Shown piece by piece: positions 22,840 to 35,185 of a stretch of 64,000 bases of DNA. Numbering within the stretch: position 1 is the first letter of the stretch; every line of letters begins with the position of its first letter. Location of the stretch: NCBI RefSeq assembly GCF_040939455.1, contig NC_134119.1, forward strand, positions 17,038,501 through 17,102,500, written 5' to 3'. The DNA comes from Microcebus murinus (lineage: Eukaryota > Chordata > Mammalia > Primates > Cheirogaleidae). The notes beneath the pieces are model-generated. The model searched no databases. It was not told where the DNA came from and saw only the letters and a list, made by a program, of their open reading frames with translations. A program made the translations under genes and the position numbers.

Positions 22840-23254
22840 ACTACAATTCTAGAATTCCAAGCCTTCCTTTCAGCAAGGTGTGGTCATGTAAGTTAGTTCT
22901 GACCAATGAGACCTATGCAGAAGCGATATACGGAATTCACAGAAAGATTATTTTTAAAGAAGAGGACAATCCTTTTTGGTCCCCCACTTCTCATTACTAG
23001 CTTCCTTCTTACTGGGATAGCTGTCAATCCAGCAGCAATCTTGGACTACGAGGCAACCTCGAGGATGAAAGTGATGTTGCTAAGGATACAGAAACCAAGG
23101 TCCTTGATGAAAGTTGAGGCACTCTACTAGCTCTGTATTCCCTATGTCTGCACTTATTTTACATGAGGATAAAAATTGAAGTTCTACCTCATTTAAGCCA
23201 CTATTATTTTAGGATTTATGTTATTTGGAGACAAACTTAATCCTAACAAATACA
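22840..23254 (+). mobile_element. MLT1-type MaLR LTR
   Basis: Contains the ordered MLT1 phrases GGTGTGGTCATGTAAGTTAG, TTCTGACCAATGAGACCTAT, CCAGCAGCAATCTTGGACTA followed by GAGGCAACCTCGAGGATGAA, and the end CATTTAAGCCACTATTATTTT, given here in parts, with CCTAACAAATACA. It starts about 30 bases after the purine tract, so its first part may have been lost or absorbed there. Confidence 0.7.
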
Positions 23255-25179
23255 AGTAACTTAAATATTACTATACATGAAAAAAAAAGGGAAGGGCTTG
23301 ATTTTAGTCTCAGGTTTAAAAAATTGAAAATAGTTTAAATGGAAAACAAAATATTTCTAAAGAAAATCAACAAGTTATAAACAGGGAGAAGTTTGCTGAT
23401 GAAAAATCAGTGCACACAATCTAGAATCCACCAAGAGTTCACACCTTTTTATTATAATTTGTTTTGCATATTCAAAGATTAACTACATAATAATAACCAT
23501 AGAATTATGCTGCTATAACTGCTGAACATGGAAGGGCAGAGAGAAACCATTCATCACTGTTGTCGTTCAATGGTTTGCCTGTGAAGCATAAACTTTGAGA
23601 GGGTCCAACTAAAAAAGACTAAAGTACACATTTCAGATTATAAAATAAGTGAGGAAATTTGCTTAAGTGTAATAAAATTGCAGAAAAAAATTTTTTGAGA
23701 TTGTGGAAATACTCAGATTCTACACAGTGAAATTCAACTTAGAATTAATTCATAGCTCCACCAATGACATGGATAGGACATGAACACAACGACGTGTGTG
23801 CACTTACAGATGTATGTTGATAATCATCAAAAGCTCAGTAATAGCACATTTTTATTTTTCAGAGGAAAATTTCAGTGAGGTTCTTAACCTTCTTTCAGTG
23901 ATTAAAAACAGCCAGTTTTAAACTGAAATCTCAAATCAATGACAGAGCTTCATGGTGAAAGACCATATATTCAACAAAATATTCAGATGCCCCAATTAAA
24001 TGAAAGTTAGACCTAACAGGAAATAGTGAAAGTATAATTGTTTTCCTAATAATTGTTGAGAATACAAACTCAGAAGAGACTTTGACTTTTCTAGACCTTG
24101 TAATGCCAAGTTATAGCTCCTGATGTCACAAGCCCAGCAAGTGGGTTGCCAGTAACTAGCTAGAAGATGAAAAAGGGAATGTTGTGAATGACAGAATTTA
24201 CCATCAGGTAGAATGTTATGTAAATTCTATCTGTAAGGTTAAAAAGCCCCAAATACCCTAAGATTTATTTTAGATGAATATAAGACATAAATATGAAATC
24301 ACTTTATTTTTCGATAAGTGAATTTTCCCTCTCCTTCCATTACATGTTTTTATTACAGATATTTTCTTAAAACTAGGGGCAACCGTCTGAGCTAATAATC
24401 TTTTTGAAAGTTATCCATCTTAAGTAGAAAGATATCTTACAAGTTTTCAAAAGCTAGAATGTTACCATTTTTGGCCAAAGCTTTAAAAGTATATATAATT
24501 CATTAAAAAAAATCCAAAGATAAGTGATATCACATTACCAGCAAAAGTCCATCAAATTTTAAAGAGATAAGAAATTTTGTTATGTGCAAGATGGTAGAAA
24601 ATAGGCTTTTAAAAGTACTATGGTACTAGTGCCTTCAGGATATATTTTGATATATTTGTCCTTCCATCTTGTTCATAGATAATAAGATGTCAAATACTTG
24701 CTTTATGGGTTTATGAAAAAATGTTTGAATCCTAAATGAACATTAAACATCCATCTAAAAGTATAAAATAAAACAAATATACTTTTAGTAAAAGGACAAG
24801 ATTAAGGCACCAATGAGATGAGACAGTCCTTACTAGACAGAAGTCCCTGGCAATGTAAGTGCCCACCTGTACGCTTTACTCACAAGCATGCCAGGGCAAG
24901 CTGGGAAGTGCCAGAGGGGCTCTTAGACTAGCTGATTCATCTGCACAATAGCTTACAGTGATTTAAGTGTTCACCCAACACTTCTAGATGGTCAATTTGA
25001 GTATAAAATGGAGCCATTTGAATCTTCTTAGACGATTCAATAACTCCCTTATTCTCCTAGCCCAGGACCACCCCCTGAGACGTGAGCCAGACTTAAGGAA
25101 AACAAAAGAGAAAGAAGGAATGGGGAGATAGTGGTGTTACCTTAGGGAAGTATTCTTTCTGTCACACATGAGGAGAACA
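23255..25179. other. unique AT-rich noncoding DNA
   Basis: About 1.9 kb without a recognisable gene or transposon. Confidence 0.5.
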
Positions 25180-25332
25180 CTCGCTGTCAACCTTGGCTGC
25201 ATACTGGGATCATCTGGGAGCTTTAAAAATTCCAGGTGCCCGGGCTATACCCAAGACCAGTTAAATCAGTATTTGGGGGAGATGGGACTCAGACGTCAGG
25301 ATTGTTTGGTAATCTCTCTAGGTTATTCCAAT
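25180..25332. mobile_element. MER-type hAT-Charlie MITE, 3' part decayed
   Basis: CTGTCAACCTTGGCTGCATA, then GGATCATCTGGGAGCTTTAA, GACCAGTTAAATCAGTAT and GATGGGACTCAGACGTCAG follow the nearly palindromic nonautonomous Charlie elements that start 'cagtggttctcaac' (MER20/MER3-like group). The right terminus is only partly recognisable (CTCTCTAGGTTATTCCAAT). Exact family not assigned. Confidence 0.6.
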
Positions 25333-26539
25333 CCCCTTGTTTGACCAAACTCTCCTCAAGTTATGAACATGAAGGAAGGTCATCAAGAGAACAACAAAAA
25401 AGAAACACATAAATTTCCTCTGGAGAAATTGTGTGATTGTGGGTACACAATCTAATTCCTGACTGCCAGATTAAGATATTAACCCAATTATGCTCATTTT
25501 ATTACATTGGGGAAAAAAAGGAGCCCTCGTTTTATTTTAATTTGTTCAACTGCTAAAAGAATAATGTACTCCAGTGTCAATATGCCAAATCAAATACATT
25601 TCATATGAAAGGCATCTATTTACGAGTCTTAGCAAGACTGGAAAACTGCCAATGCACATTTTCCAACAGACCTAGGAAGCTTAGCAGGTAGTAAGCTGAC
25701 CTGGCATGCAGGGTCCTGTGCTAATGAAAATGCAGAAGTCTGGTTTCCTAACTATTCATGATTGGGAAATTAGAGTTTATGGTTCCAGAGGCTTTCCATG
25801 TACTCCACATTGTCTGGGAATAATGAAAATCTAACACCTAAGTACCCAACCATCATGTGAACACTGTGCAAATGCTACACGGAGAGGCACGGCAGCTTAA
25901 CCAGATAGAGAACAAAAACACAGCAGCACACAATGAATAAGTAAAATCCCTATGAATCAGTTCACTCAGGGATAATACCCTAAATCCTTAAAAAAGAAAT
26001 AAAAAAAAGAAAAAAAGAAAAAGAATGCAACAGAAATCCATTTCCACAGTATACCCAAGGGTAACTGATGTAACAAACTGGTTAATGGCAATACAAGATT
26101 AAAATAAACACCCATACCTGCTATGTCTGGATTCATATTACTTAGATGAGAAATTAAAGTGAGATATTCTAGGAAAGCTCACTTCCTTACACTGGTGATG
26201 AAATTCTCTTTTCTTTAGTTTAAGCATTTATGACTTGGGTCCAACTTTCTTGACCTTGTAAGTTGGGCCACATGTTCAGCTGAAGATACCATGCTAGCTG
26301 TATCTTTATAGAAAGAGTTCCTTTTTAATTATAAAATTAAAGGAAGAAATAACAAAAGAAAGAAGAAAATTATTTCTAATCCCACCACCTTCAGATACCA
26401 AAACAGTTACACCTGCATCAGTGTCTCTTTTTAGAATTAGAGAGCAAGGTTCCTCTAGATCTATGTCCTGCAGATAGAAGTCAACTTTCCTGCAGGCAGC
26501 CTTCTTAAAGTTTTACTAATATTTACCCTTCTGCTCAAA
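25333..26539. other. unique noncoding DNA with an A-rich run
   Basis: An A-rich run (25990-26022) resembles a retroposon tail without a recognisable body. The rest holds nothing I can name. Confidence 0.45.
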
Positions 26540-27312
26540 CCAAAAGTACAGGCAGTGCTATATTGCTCTCTTCTTCCTTCACTGCAAACTCACGCAAGTC
26601 TTCTCTTCGTAAGTCCTCCTATATTGCTCAAAGAAATCTACTTCTTTTCATGCTTATCAGCAGCACTCTGCAGTGAACATCAGAATTATAGGTGATGCTT
26701 ACTTGCATCTGGGTTTATTCCTCTCTGGTCTATCTACCACATGGAAGCCAGAGGTTATCTTCTAAAATGCAAGTCATGATGTCATCTCCTTCCTGGGCTC
26801 CCTTGGTCTTTAGTATGAAATGGCCTCTCGATTTCCACAGTGTGGCTCATGGGGCCTTCCCCTCTCCGGTTTCTTCTGTCTCCTATCTCCTTTGTGAACT
26901 CAATGCCCAGGCCATATTATGCTTTCAATGCTAGGCTGAGGCCTCTGTGCCTTGAGATATGCTCTTCCCTGTGCCTAGAGCACATTTCTCTTCTACCTTC
27001 TCCTCACTCCCACCTTCAGCCTTGTCATCTTTTTACTTTCAGCTTCAAATTTACTTTCTCAAGAAAGCCTTTCCTATTCCATAAAATCAGCTATGTACTC
27101 TGGCTTTTTGGCCTTCCCTAGCACCTGAATTTCCTATTCTAATGCTCATACCCAGTATGAACTGATTTAATAGCTTAGCTACCCTCCCTACTGGACTGTA
27201 AGCTGTATGAAGGCAGGGTCTGTCTTGTTCACGGTGGTATGCACAGTGCCTAGCTAAGTGGCTGGCCTATAGTGAACGTCCTAGATAATATTTGTTGAAC
27301 AATTGAGTGAAA
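26540..27312 (+). mobile_element. L2 LINE 3' region, sense
   Basis: About 770 bp in the order of the L2 3' end: ATGATGTCATCTCCTTCCTG, CAATGCCCAGGCCATATTAT, CTGTGCCTTGAGATATGCTC with TTCCCTGTGCC, GAAAGCCTTTCCTATTCC, ACTGGACTGTAAGCTGTATG with AAGGCAGGGTCTGTCTTGTT, then AGTGCCTAGCTAAG and ATATTTGTTGAACAATTGAG. The two small plus-strand ORFs at 26692-27121 lie inside it and are not L2 ORF2. Confidence 0.8.
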
Positions 27313-27369
27313 CTTGGATTCCCTTATGTTGTACCTTATTTTTCTTATCAATAAGTTTTGCAGCCACAC

Positions 27370-27560
27370 CTCAGAATTCAAGAAACCCAGGTTAAAATCC
27401 TGGCTGACTAGTTTTGTGATTTGAGACAGGTTAATTAACTTCTCTGAACTTTAGTTTTGTTAATATAAAATGAAGATGATAATCTGGCTTGCAGAACAGT
27501 TGTCAGGCTTTTGGAGATAAGATATGTTTGGTGACATATAACAGGCATTCAATAAAACAG
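27370..27560 (+). mobile_element. MIR SINE
   Basis: AGGTTAAAATCCTGGCTGAC, then GTTAATTAACTTCTCTGAAC, AAAATGAAGATGATAATCTG and AACAGGCATTCAATAAA match the order of MIR from its tRNA-related part to its 3' end. Confidence 0.75.
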
Positions 27561-28189
27561 CACCCACAGTTATCATTGCCATCTCCGTAGCCACCTCCAT
27601 GATCGCTCTAAAAGAGTCTAAAGAAGAGTAATGAAAACATTCTCTAAATAGCAATACTATTTTAGATAATGTTAGACTTCTATTCACATTACTATAGTTG
27701 TGCCTCTCATTCTGGATTAATAAGTACATATCCTTAAATGTTATACTTTTATTTTTTACTACTTCAGTATGGGCTCCTTCAAAAAAATGTGTACTGGCCA
27801 TCTTCTTTGTGCATGCTACATTCTAGTAGGCATTCTTTAGGTAAAACTAGAATTTTGGCAGACAGAGTCCCTATCTTCTCCTCTAGGTGGACCAGGAAGC
27901 TTCCCATGTTAAAATCTTGAACAATCTTCTGAATAGTTCAGCCAGAGGATGCAGTTACCAAAATGCCCCAGTGGAAGAGCAATATATGACTAGCTCTTCC
28001 TTTTCTATATACATGCATCTTCCAGTGGGGTGCTCAGAGATAAGTGAGCTAAAACACAGACACTAAATGCTAGACAGAGGTCCAAAGCCACTCTGGAAGG
28101 TAGTAGGATTCTGTACTTTCCCATAGTTGGAGCAAATGATTCAGCCTCCTGTGCACTGCAAGGACTTCCCATGGCTCCTCACCTCCTCT
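27561..28189. other. unique noncoding DNA
   Basis: No recognisable gene or repeat. The minus-strand ORF at 27460-27801 starts in this stretch and ends in the MIR, so it is not a gene. Confidence 0.5.
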
Positions 28190-28330
28190 TCACATTACCC
28201 TGACTGTGAGGGCCTCCGTGATGGGGATGTCTCATATTCTTCCCTGGTGTCTCTGCCTCTATGCCTAGAACAGTGGTCCCTAGCAGGGGATATCAATCAG
28301 TGTGTGTAAACTAATGAAAAAATGAATACA
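28190..28330 (+). mobile_element. L2 3' terminus
   Basis: CCCTGACTGTGAGGGCCTCC, GTGATGGGGATGTCTCATAT, TATGCCTAGAACAGTGGTCC and an AATGAAAAAATGAATA end match the last 130 bases or so of L2. Confidence 0.55.
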
Positions 28331-28489
28331 CAATTGAGAAATGACCCTTCCATCTTTCCATAGAGGGGATAAAATAGAAATCACACACTGGGTGGACATA
28401 AGCACACAGAAGTTATGGCAGATGCTTTCGGTGGCCCACCTAGAGCTCCCAGCTGTTACTGCTTCGGTGTGGTCCAATTGACGTCCACC

Positions 28490-28855
28490 TGCTAGTACAG
28501 GTATCTGCCTCCCTTTGCCTCAGGGGCTTTCTCTGAAGTTTCAAAGATGACTCTGTCCTTTTGCATGGCAGGCTGTGTCAGGGAAATCAGATCTTCTTCA
28601 AACCCTGTGGCACTCAGCCAGTGACAGAGAGAAGTTGGTATATAAATGTCTTACCTCCCTCATCCCTTGCATGTGATAACTCTGAGACATGGTTTTTAAC
28701 CATTTCCAATGATTCTCCCAATTGAGTCCCCTCTCTCATTTCTGATTTCTCACTCCCCTTTCAGTATTTTTTAAATTTCCCAAATAAACCACTTACACTG
28801 GAACCTTTGACACAGTGACTGCTTCTGAGGAAATCCAAATTAAGACACAAAGGGA
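28490..28855 (+). mobile_element. LTR-like ancient repeat, copy b
   Basis: The second member of the group described at 13702-13945: AGAAGTTGGTATATAAATGT (a TATA-like part), a pyrimidine-rich middle, CCCAAATAAACCACTTACAC, then GACTGCTTCTGAGGAAATCC and AATTAAGACA. More diverged than copies a and c. Confidence 0.45.
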
Positions 28856-31299
28856 TACATGAAGAATACAAAGTTAATATATAGTCTAGCTAATATAACC
28901 CCAGGAAGTCAGTAAGTAAGATCTGCCTGACAGCTAAAATGTACAGTTCTAAATAAAATTTTTCTTAATTTCCATGTTTTATAATTTTCTAAATTGTATA
29001 TACTCATATCGATAAGACAACATAGTGTGCACATATTTTACATGCAGTTTTCAACATTAGACATATATGAGCCACAAGAGCAGTAAACATTGTGGAAATG
29101 AAGAAACCAGTGAATCAGTCATGGGCAATATGTTCTTAATGAGAGCACTGGCTCCCTGCCATGAAATGTTTCTTCAAGCATGATTTCAAATGTGATATCA
29201 GTCAAAAAAAGAGTGCAGTTTCAAAATAAAATGCTCTGATAGTTCTATTTGCTTAGCAACAAGTATATCAGTTAAGAATCCTAACATTAATTAGCACTCC
29301 CACATCAAACCTTCAAAACAAGAGGATGAAAGGAAAAACTGTAAATCGGCAGTTTAAAATTAAAAGATTTATGAACAGCTAGGTTGTCTTTGAATAATAC
29401 TCTGGAAATCATATTGTTCAGTGGTAAGCATTCAGTTAGGCATGTTCTTATAAAATGTTAGTATATACGCTTTAAATGTTTAAGAAATATTTTATTTAGG
29501 TGAGTTTTCTTTCCATTTCATATAACTAGTGCTATACCTTTCACTCTACATATTGCAATTATTTATTTTTTATCAGTTTACACAACTCAAATGCAATTGT
29601 GTTTCACCAGAAGACATAATAGAATGAAACAGAATGACAGTTTTAAGGCCAGCACCTCATGTAATATAATTTAGTTCCATTACCCAATTTGTCCAACTAT
29701 TTTGCCTGAACATGGTAATGAAAAGCACTTCAATCCCTCTCTTACTGAATTGTATCATAATTTTCCATTCCTAACATTAGTGTTTGGTGAAAAAAAGGGA
29801 ACATTCAAATGTATCCTTAAAAATATAATTTATATATGCATAATACACACATATAAATAAAAAATATGAAAGTGGTTTTGCTCTATTTAAAAATTAGGCA
29901 AATATGATCTATTTATACAGATAAAAATAGAGATATAAAGCACTTTTTACACTACTAAAGAATATATAAGCTTCTAAAAGGTTTTGAAGGTCTTCTGTAA
30001 TTTAACTTCACTAATGTTAGTACCCTCATGGATCTGGGTCCTTGCCTTATATTGGGGGCATCTTTTGATAATTTATCCCTAAAATGTTATAAACTATTGA
30101 CTTCTTAAACATTTTCGCTATGATATATTCAAAAAGAAAAAAATGCAGATGTTTGGAAAACAGAGAAAATAAAGGGAGATAGAAACTATGGGTTTCTCTG
30201 TGTCCTATCTCTTAGAACTTAATCCATCAGACATTCTCTCTCTTTTCCATCGTAAATCCCTCATCTACTTCTTTTTCCCTTTTAATAAACCCTCTTTCTA
30301 CCCTTCCCCCCACCCCACGTGTCTGCATCTTCACTGTCAAACTTCTGGAAGGAATAGTAAACTACAACTGTTTATTCTCATTCCATTTTTCACTCAACTC
30401 CTTTTAGTATGAGTTCTGCAACTAGAAGCAAAAAAGTGTTGTGGAACAGAACGTCTGAAGGTGTTAAGAAGACCAGAGTTAGTTGGGAACAAAATCAGCA
30501 GCTAAACCGACCTACTTTAAATACAACAATTAAATATGAAGATTCAGGTAGAATGCAGAAATGCTAACTTTTAAGAAAAAAAATCACCAATTTTATATTT
30601 GGCACTTTAAAATACAGTTTTGGATTGCTAATCATTAGGGTTAAAGGAAATCATATGTGAAAAGAGTTGACAGCTTTGGCACATAGAAAACACTCAATAA
30701 ATGCTATTATGTTAGATATTTTCAATGTTCTCATTATTAATAACTTGTGATTGAATGCTATATTACACCAGAGAAGGAGTTGCATTCAAAGAATAATTCG
30801 ACTGGTATTTAGCTATAGATTTAAAAACTGAACAGCACCTCTAAGAATGACATGACAATTTTACATTTTTATTACTATAGAGGGAATTCAGATGTTGGGA
30901 CATAAATTCGCATGCATACACATACATTCACAAATAATTTCAGGGAACAGATGTAGTGATATATTCTGTTATGACAAATATAAAATCTATAAAAAGTTCA
31001 ATGTCATTTGGAAACTTATGAAACCAGACATCATAACCTATTTATGAAGGCAGACATGCAGAATCCTAAATCAAAATCATCTACTTATGATTTTAAGAGA
31101 TTTTAAGAGATTTTTCTTTTAAGGGATTTCTCTTTAAAATGTATAGCCTGTTATATAATTTGAAATAAGCATAACATAACATGCAGAAGCTTGACTTAGA
31201 CACAACTTATCCCCAGCAAACTATACCTTTTTAGGAAATAAAAAGATGCAGCTTAAATTATTTAAAATATGTTTCTCATTTTTTTAGGGGGATGTAGGA
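28856..31299. other. mostly unique AT-rich DNA
   Basis: No gene visible. 30180-30415 is pyrimidine-rich, with GTCAAACTTCTGGAAGGAAT and CACTCAACTCCTTTTAG, and may be an old LINE (L2/CR1-like) fragment. The rest is AT-rich unique sequence. Confidence 0.4.
30655..30712 (+). mobile_element. MIR 3' end fragment
   Basis: GGCACATAGAAAACACTCAATAAATGCTATTA, read in parts, is the standard 3' end of MIR or L2. Too short to separate the two. Confidence 0.4.
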
Positions 31300-31765
31300 G
31301 TCATAAAGCTTCCCCTCTCACCTTCAATCCTTATGTTCTACAAAATGTGGATTTTGCCCTGACTACCCCGTCGAACCTTCCCTTCCCTTTTATTTGTCAA
31401 ATTCCAGGTCATCTTCGCAGGACGTAGCATTTGATGCTGTGATTATATAAGCTTCCATGACACTAGCCATTCATTCATTCAGTAAATGTTCAATGCATGT
31501 CCCTTCTTTGTCATTTCCCAAGTGTCCTGAAGCTGATAATTTCCTATTCTTTTGCTCTCTCAGCATTCTTTTTTTTTTGTCTTTATCATCATGCTCAGTG
31601 TTCATGTTCTGCAATTACTTCTTCATCACCCGTTTCCTTTAACCAGCACTTGTAGGGCAAGGGCAAGGATGACAATGACTTAGTCATCTTTGTTGCCCCA
31701 GAAAATGATCTTGTACCTGGAACATGGTGAGTCTCCACAGCTTTTGGCCAAATGAATGATAGTCA
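31300..31765 (+). mobile_element. L2 LINE 3' region, diverged
   Basis: TTCCAGGTCATCTTCGCAGG, then TTGTAGGGCAAGGGCAAGGA, TCATCTTTGTTGCCCCAG and TGTACCTGGAACATGGTGAG with AAATGAATGATAG follow the L2 3' order. The segment at 31465-31490 (TTCATTCATTCAGTAAATG) is in antisense style and may be a separate insertion. Confidence 0.45.
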
Positions 31766-32331
31766 CAATAATATATTCTCCTTTAGAAGATACTATAGCT
31801 CCAAAGATTGCATTCTCTCAGGATACCCATTTCTCTCTATTGACGACTTTTATTTACATACCTCATTATAAAACTTTAATATTTCTAGTGTCTGCCAAAA
31901 AATGATATATTATACATGGATCCACCAACCAGTGAAATGTTTTATTACAAAGATAAAATGTCTGCTAACTCACCTTTATAACTGATTTCCATAAAGTTAT
32001 AATATCAATTTTATTTTGCCAAAAAAAAAAAAAATGTAAGCATTTACTGTTGCCAAGCAATGAAAAGCTAGAAGGCTGCTATCTTTTATTCTTTCTCATA
32101 TGTAGCTTCTGGATACCACCAGGGCTGAGAATTTCTATTTAGAAATGGGTAGTAGTGGGATGATAAGATCTCGAGACAAAACTTTAGATTATACAGTGTG
32201 AAGAGAGACACGAAACAGCACTGATCTGGAATGCGCTTTGGGCCCACGTGTTCCTCCCGGGCTTGTCTTCCATCCTCTCCATTCTGATGTTTAAAGGTTC
32301 TCAACCAAAGTTGCTAGGGTTGGGAGGAATG
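31766..32331. other. unique noncoding DNA
   Basis: No gene or named repeat. A 13-base A run lies at 32022-32034. Confidence 0.45.
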
Positions 32332-33147
32332 TGATTGTGATTTATAATAAGAAATATATATTTGGTCTTCATCTGATTTCCTGGCACACAACTCCAAAAA
32401 CCCATGGAATCCCCAGAGTGCTGAGTGTCTTTTGTATGGTAATGAGATGGCTGGTAGCTGGGGACCCCCAGACAGCTTCATAATAGGGGCTTGCCACTAG
32501 AAAGATCAAAATATGGTTAGAGGGTTGCTACTTTCAGCCCCACTCCCCAACTTCCAGGCAAGAGAGGACTGAAGGTTGATTTGGTCAGCAATGGCTAATG
32601 ATGTAATCAATTGTGCCTATGTAATGAAGCCTCCATAAAAACCAAAAAGGGTTCAGATGAGCTTCCAAAATGCTGAAAACAGAGGTGCCCGGAGGGTGAC
32701 ATGTCCAGAAAGGGCATAGAACCTCCTTCCCACATACCTTGTCCTATGCATCTCTTCCGTCTGGATGTTCACTTATATTCTTTAAAATATCCTTTGTAAT
32801 AAAGGAATAAATGTTAATAAAGTGTTTCCCTGAGTTTTGTGCACAACTATAGCAAATTACTGGAACCTGAGAAGGAGGCTGTGGTAACCCCTGGTTTATA
32901 GCCAGTAGATCAGAGAAGTACAGGTCACAACGTGGGGCTTGCAGTTGGCACCTGAAGTGGGAGGCAGTCTTGTGGGACCTGTGGCATCTGACTCTAACTC
33001 CAGGTAGACAGTGTCAGAATTGAATTGAATTATAGGTCAACCAGTTGGTGTCCACTAGAGAACTGATTCCTTGATGTGTGGAGAGAAACCCCCATGCATC
33101 TGGTGTCAGAAGTATTGTTTTGAGAGATGTATAAGAGTAGAAAAACA
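32332..33147 (+). mobile_element. long LTR-like ancient repeat, family unassigned
   Basis: I recognise the text as a widespread old mammalian repeat: TTTATAATAAGAAATATATA at the start, ATGTAATGAAGCCTCCATAA, CCTTGTCCTATGCATCTCTT, GTTTCCCTGAGTTTTGTG, TTTATAGCCAGTAGATCAGA, GACAGTGTCAGAATTGAATT and the end GGTGTCAGAAGTATTGTTTT. It begins TGTGATT and may end AAAAACA, so an LTR of about 0.8 kb is likely. I cannot name the family with confidence. Confidence 0.5.
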
Positions 33148-33316
33148 CTTTATTTTTTTCCTATCTCTATAGGGTGTACAAAAACAAAGGAGGGGAAAAG
33201 TAAATTTCAGACATAGAATATCATTCTGAATGACTCATTGTCAATTTTCAAGGCCACATTTATCCAAAATCATACTAGATGCCCTAGGGAAACAAGGCTT
33301 TCTATTTGAGTTATAA

Positions 33317-33505
33317 CTATAAGAACAGCTGTCTTTTACTGAATGCTTACTATGTACCAAGCACTGTTTTTAATTCTTTATTTGAATAAACTCATCAAAT
33401 CCTAACAATGATCCTAGGGAATTTAGACACAAGGGAACTGACGCACAGAGATGTCAGATTATGTGTCTGACGTCACACAGCAGGTGGTAGCCCAGTATCT
33501 AAGTA
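33317..33505 (-). mobile_element. MIR SINE, antisense
   Basis: Antisense MIR: TGCTTACTATGTACCAAGCA, ATAAACTCATCAAATCCTAA, GACACAAGGGAACTGACGCA and GACGTCACACAGCAGGTGG. Well preserved for a MIR. Confidence 0.85.
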
Positions 33506-33714
33506 TCCATGAAAACCTAAACAAGGAGTCAACCTGAAATTCTTACCTTCGTGAACTGGGTTGTGATAATTTGCTAGGGCACACCTTTTTCTGGTTAAGC
33601 CATTGCTCTTAAACTCCAGGAGAGAAAAAAAAGAAAATGTTCAGACGATGACTCTTGTTAGATGTAGGATACTTAAAAGTGGGCTGATGGGCTTTGTTCT
33701 TCCACTATGGCTGG

Positions 33715-33850
33715 CATCACAGCATAGTGGTTAAAAAAGCATGAAATTTAAAACTGGAGGCCTACGTTTGAATCCTGGCTCCATTACTTCCTAGCTGTGT
33801 AACCTCTGGCAAATTATTTAACCTTTCAGAGCCTCACTAAATTTTTACAA
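33715..33850 (+). mobile_element. MIR SINE, sense, tRNA-related half
   Basis: CAGCATAGTGGTTAAAAAAG (box A-like region), TACGTTTGAATCCTGGCTCC (box B-like), ACTTCCTAGCTGTGTAACCT and GGCAAATTATTTAACC. It lies about 210 bases after an antisense MIR, forming an inverted pair. Confidence 0.85.
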
Positions 33851-34459
33851 GACTTTGGTTAATATACATAAAGCTTTTAGCAAGTATAACTAGTATGAAC
33901 ATTCAAGTGACCAATATTTAATAGAAAGAGATCACTTTGAATATGGTACCTGGTTGGCAGCCCAGAGAATTGGTTTTTTTCCTTATTCCTAAATACAAAA
34001 CTCAGAAAAAATGAGGTTAAAATGAAAATTAGTAAAACTGAAATGATAACAGACAGCCAAGCCATTCCTAAAACCTAGGAGGAATTTTCTCCAGTTATAA
34101 ATTCAATTGAACTGGATTTTAAAGTACAACCCATGACCCATACATGCCAAGACTGCCTGAAAATGGGAAGAAAAACTATAACTTTTCCTGAAAGAATAGA
34201 AAGTATCCAGCAAACAAAATTTTGGGCAATCATAATACTGCACGAGGCAGAGTTTCCCCTTGAGAATCCGGTAGGAGTGATGAAGTCTCTCTCCTGAAAA
34301 GGCATATGTGCACATACACAAAATTTCAAGGGGTCTGTGGGAAGCTCTTCAAAAGACCCTGTAGAGCTCTCTAGGCACCAACTTAAGAACTAATGTTTCC
34401 TGTGTAGGAAATCATTGTTGAGGTACCAGAATTTACTCCTCACTCCCCATCATCAGCAC

Positions 34460-34461
<2 letters not shown>
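33851..34461. other. unique noncoding DNA
   Basis: Small minus-strand ORFs overlap here (34075-34329 and 34103-34321) but have no recognisable domain. Nothing else is seen. Confidence 0.5.

Positions 34462-34496
<35 letters not shown>
34462..34496 (+). repeat. (AC)n microsatellite
   Basis: Uninterrupted AC dinucleotides, about 17 units, followed by ATACATC. Likely length-polymorphic. Confidence 0.97.
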
Positions 34497-34500
<4 letters not shown>

Positions 34501-34962
34501 TCTCTAGATACCTCCCCATCTCATTTGTTATATCCTGTCAAAAATAGCAACCCTTAGAAAATAACTGAAAAAGTAGCTTTGGAAGGATTAACTAATATGA
34601 GCACAATCACTGGTTACTGTGACAGAGGCAGCTCTCCTGCTGGTTTGTACTGTTGCTTACAGCTTTCATCGAGGTTATAGGTTCAGAGTATCCCAATGGC
34701 AGGTGGCAATGAGGAAGGATTTAAGATCCCACCTCAATTCAGCAGAGCAGTCTCAGACGAAAGAAAGCCTCTGAAACTAGGGGGCTTTGCCAGAGGTCTC
34801 CTCTTTCCCAGGACACTGATCCTTTACTTTGGCACTTTAGTGTTTTCCGTGGACCTATGTTATTGAACATTTATTTGTAAATGAGAAAAACTCTAGATTC
34901 CCAGTTTAACATAAGCAGGTTGCATGGAGTGCCCTTGAACCCTGAATTCTAATTGTCTAGAT

Positions 34963-35185
34963 CAGGGGTCCTCAAATTTTTTAAACAGGGGGCCAGTTCA
35001 CTGTCCCTCAGACCACTGGAGGGCCGTTGGAGAGTGCAGCGCACATTCCACACATGCGCACTGTGGGCCCGGCACGAGTTGGCTGCTAAGCAGGACAGGC
35101 AGCGGTGGCAAAAACACCCAGCGGGCCAGATAAATGTCCTCGGTGAGCCACATGTGGCCCACGCGCCATAGTTTGAGGACCCCTC
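34963..35185. mobile_element. OC1-like nonautonomous hAT transposon
   Basis: 223 bp with inverted ends: CAGGGGTCCTCAAA (34963-34976) against TTTGAGGACCCCTC (35172-35185, one mismatch at the last base). The subterminal text AAACAGGGGGCCAGTTCACT with GTCCCTCAGACC is the sequence I know from OC1 (OposCharlie1), a hAT family described as horizontally transferred among vertebrates and an insect. The middle part is GC-rich and differs from the OC1 core I remember, so it may be a lineage-specific deletion derivative. The left flank GTCTAGAT (34955-34962) fits the hAT target preference (nnCTAGnn), but the right flank GCAGATTC does not duplicate it clearly. No transposase is encoded, and the open frame 34953-35171 only crosses the element. 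Confidence 0.82.

Noticed and set aside
22427..23000. Overlapping 121-154-codon ORFs on both strands, Gly/Arg/Glu-rich on one and Ser/Pro-rich on the other
   Set aside because: They are translations of the GGAA/GGGA microsatellite in different frames. A period-4 repeat without stops stays open in every frame.
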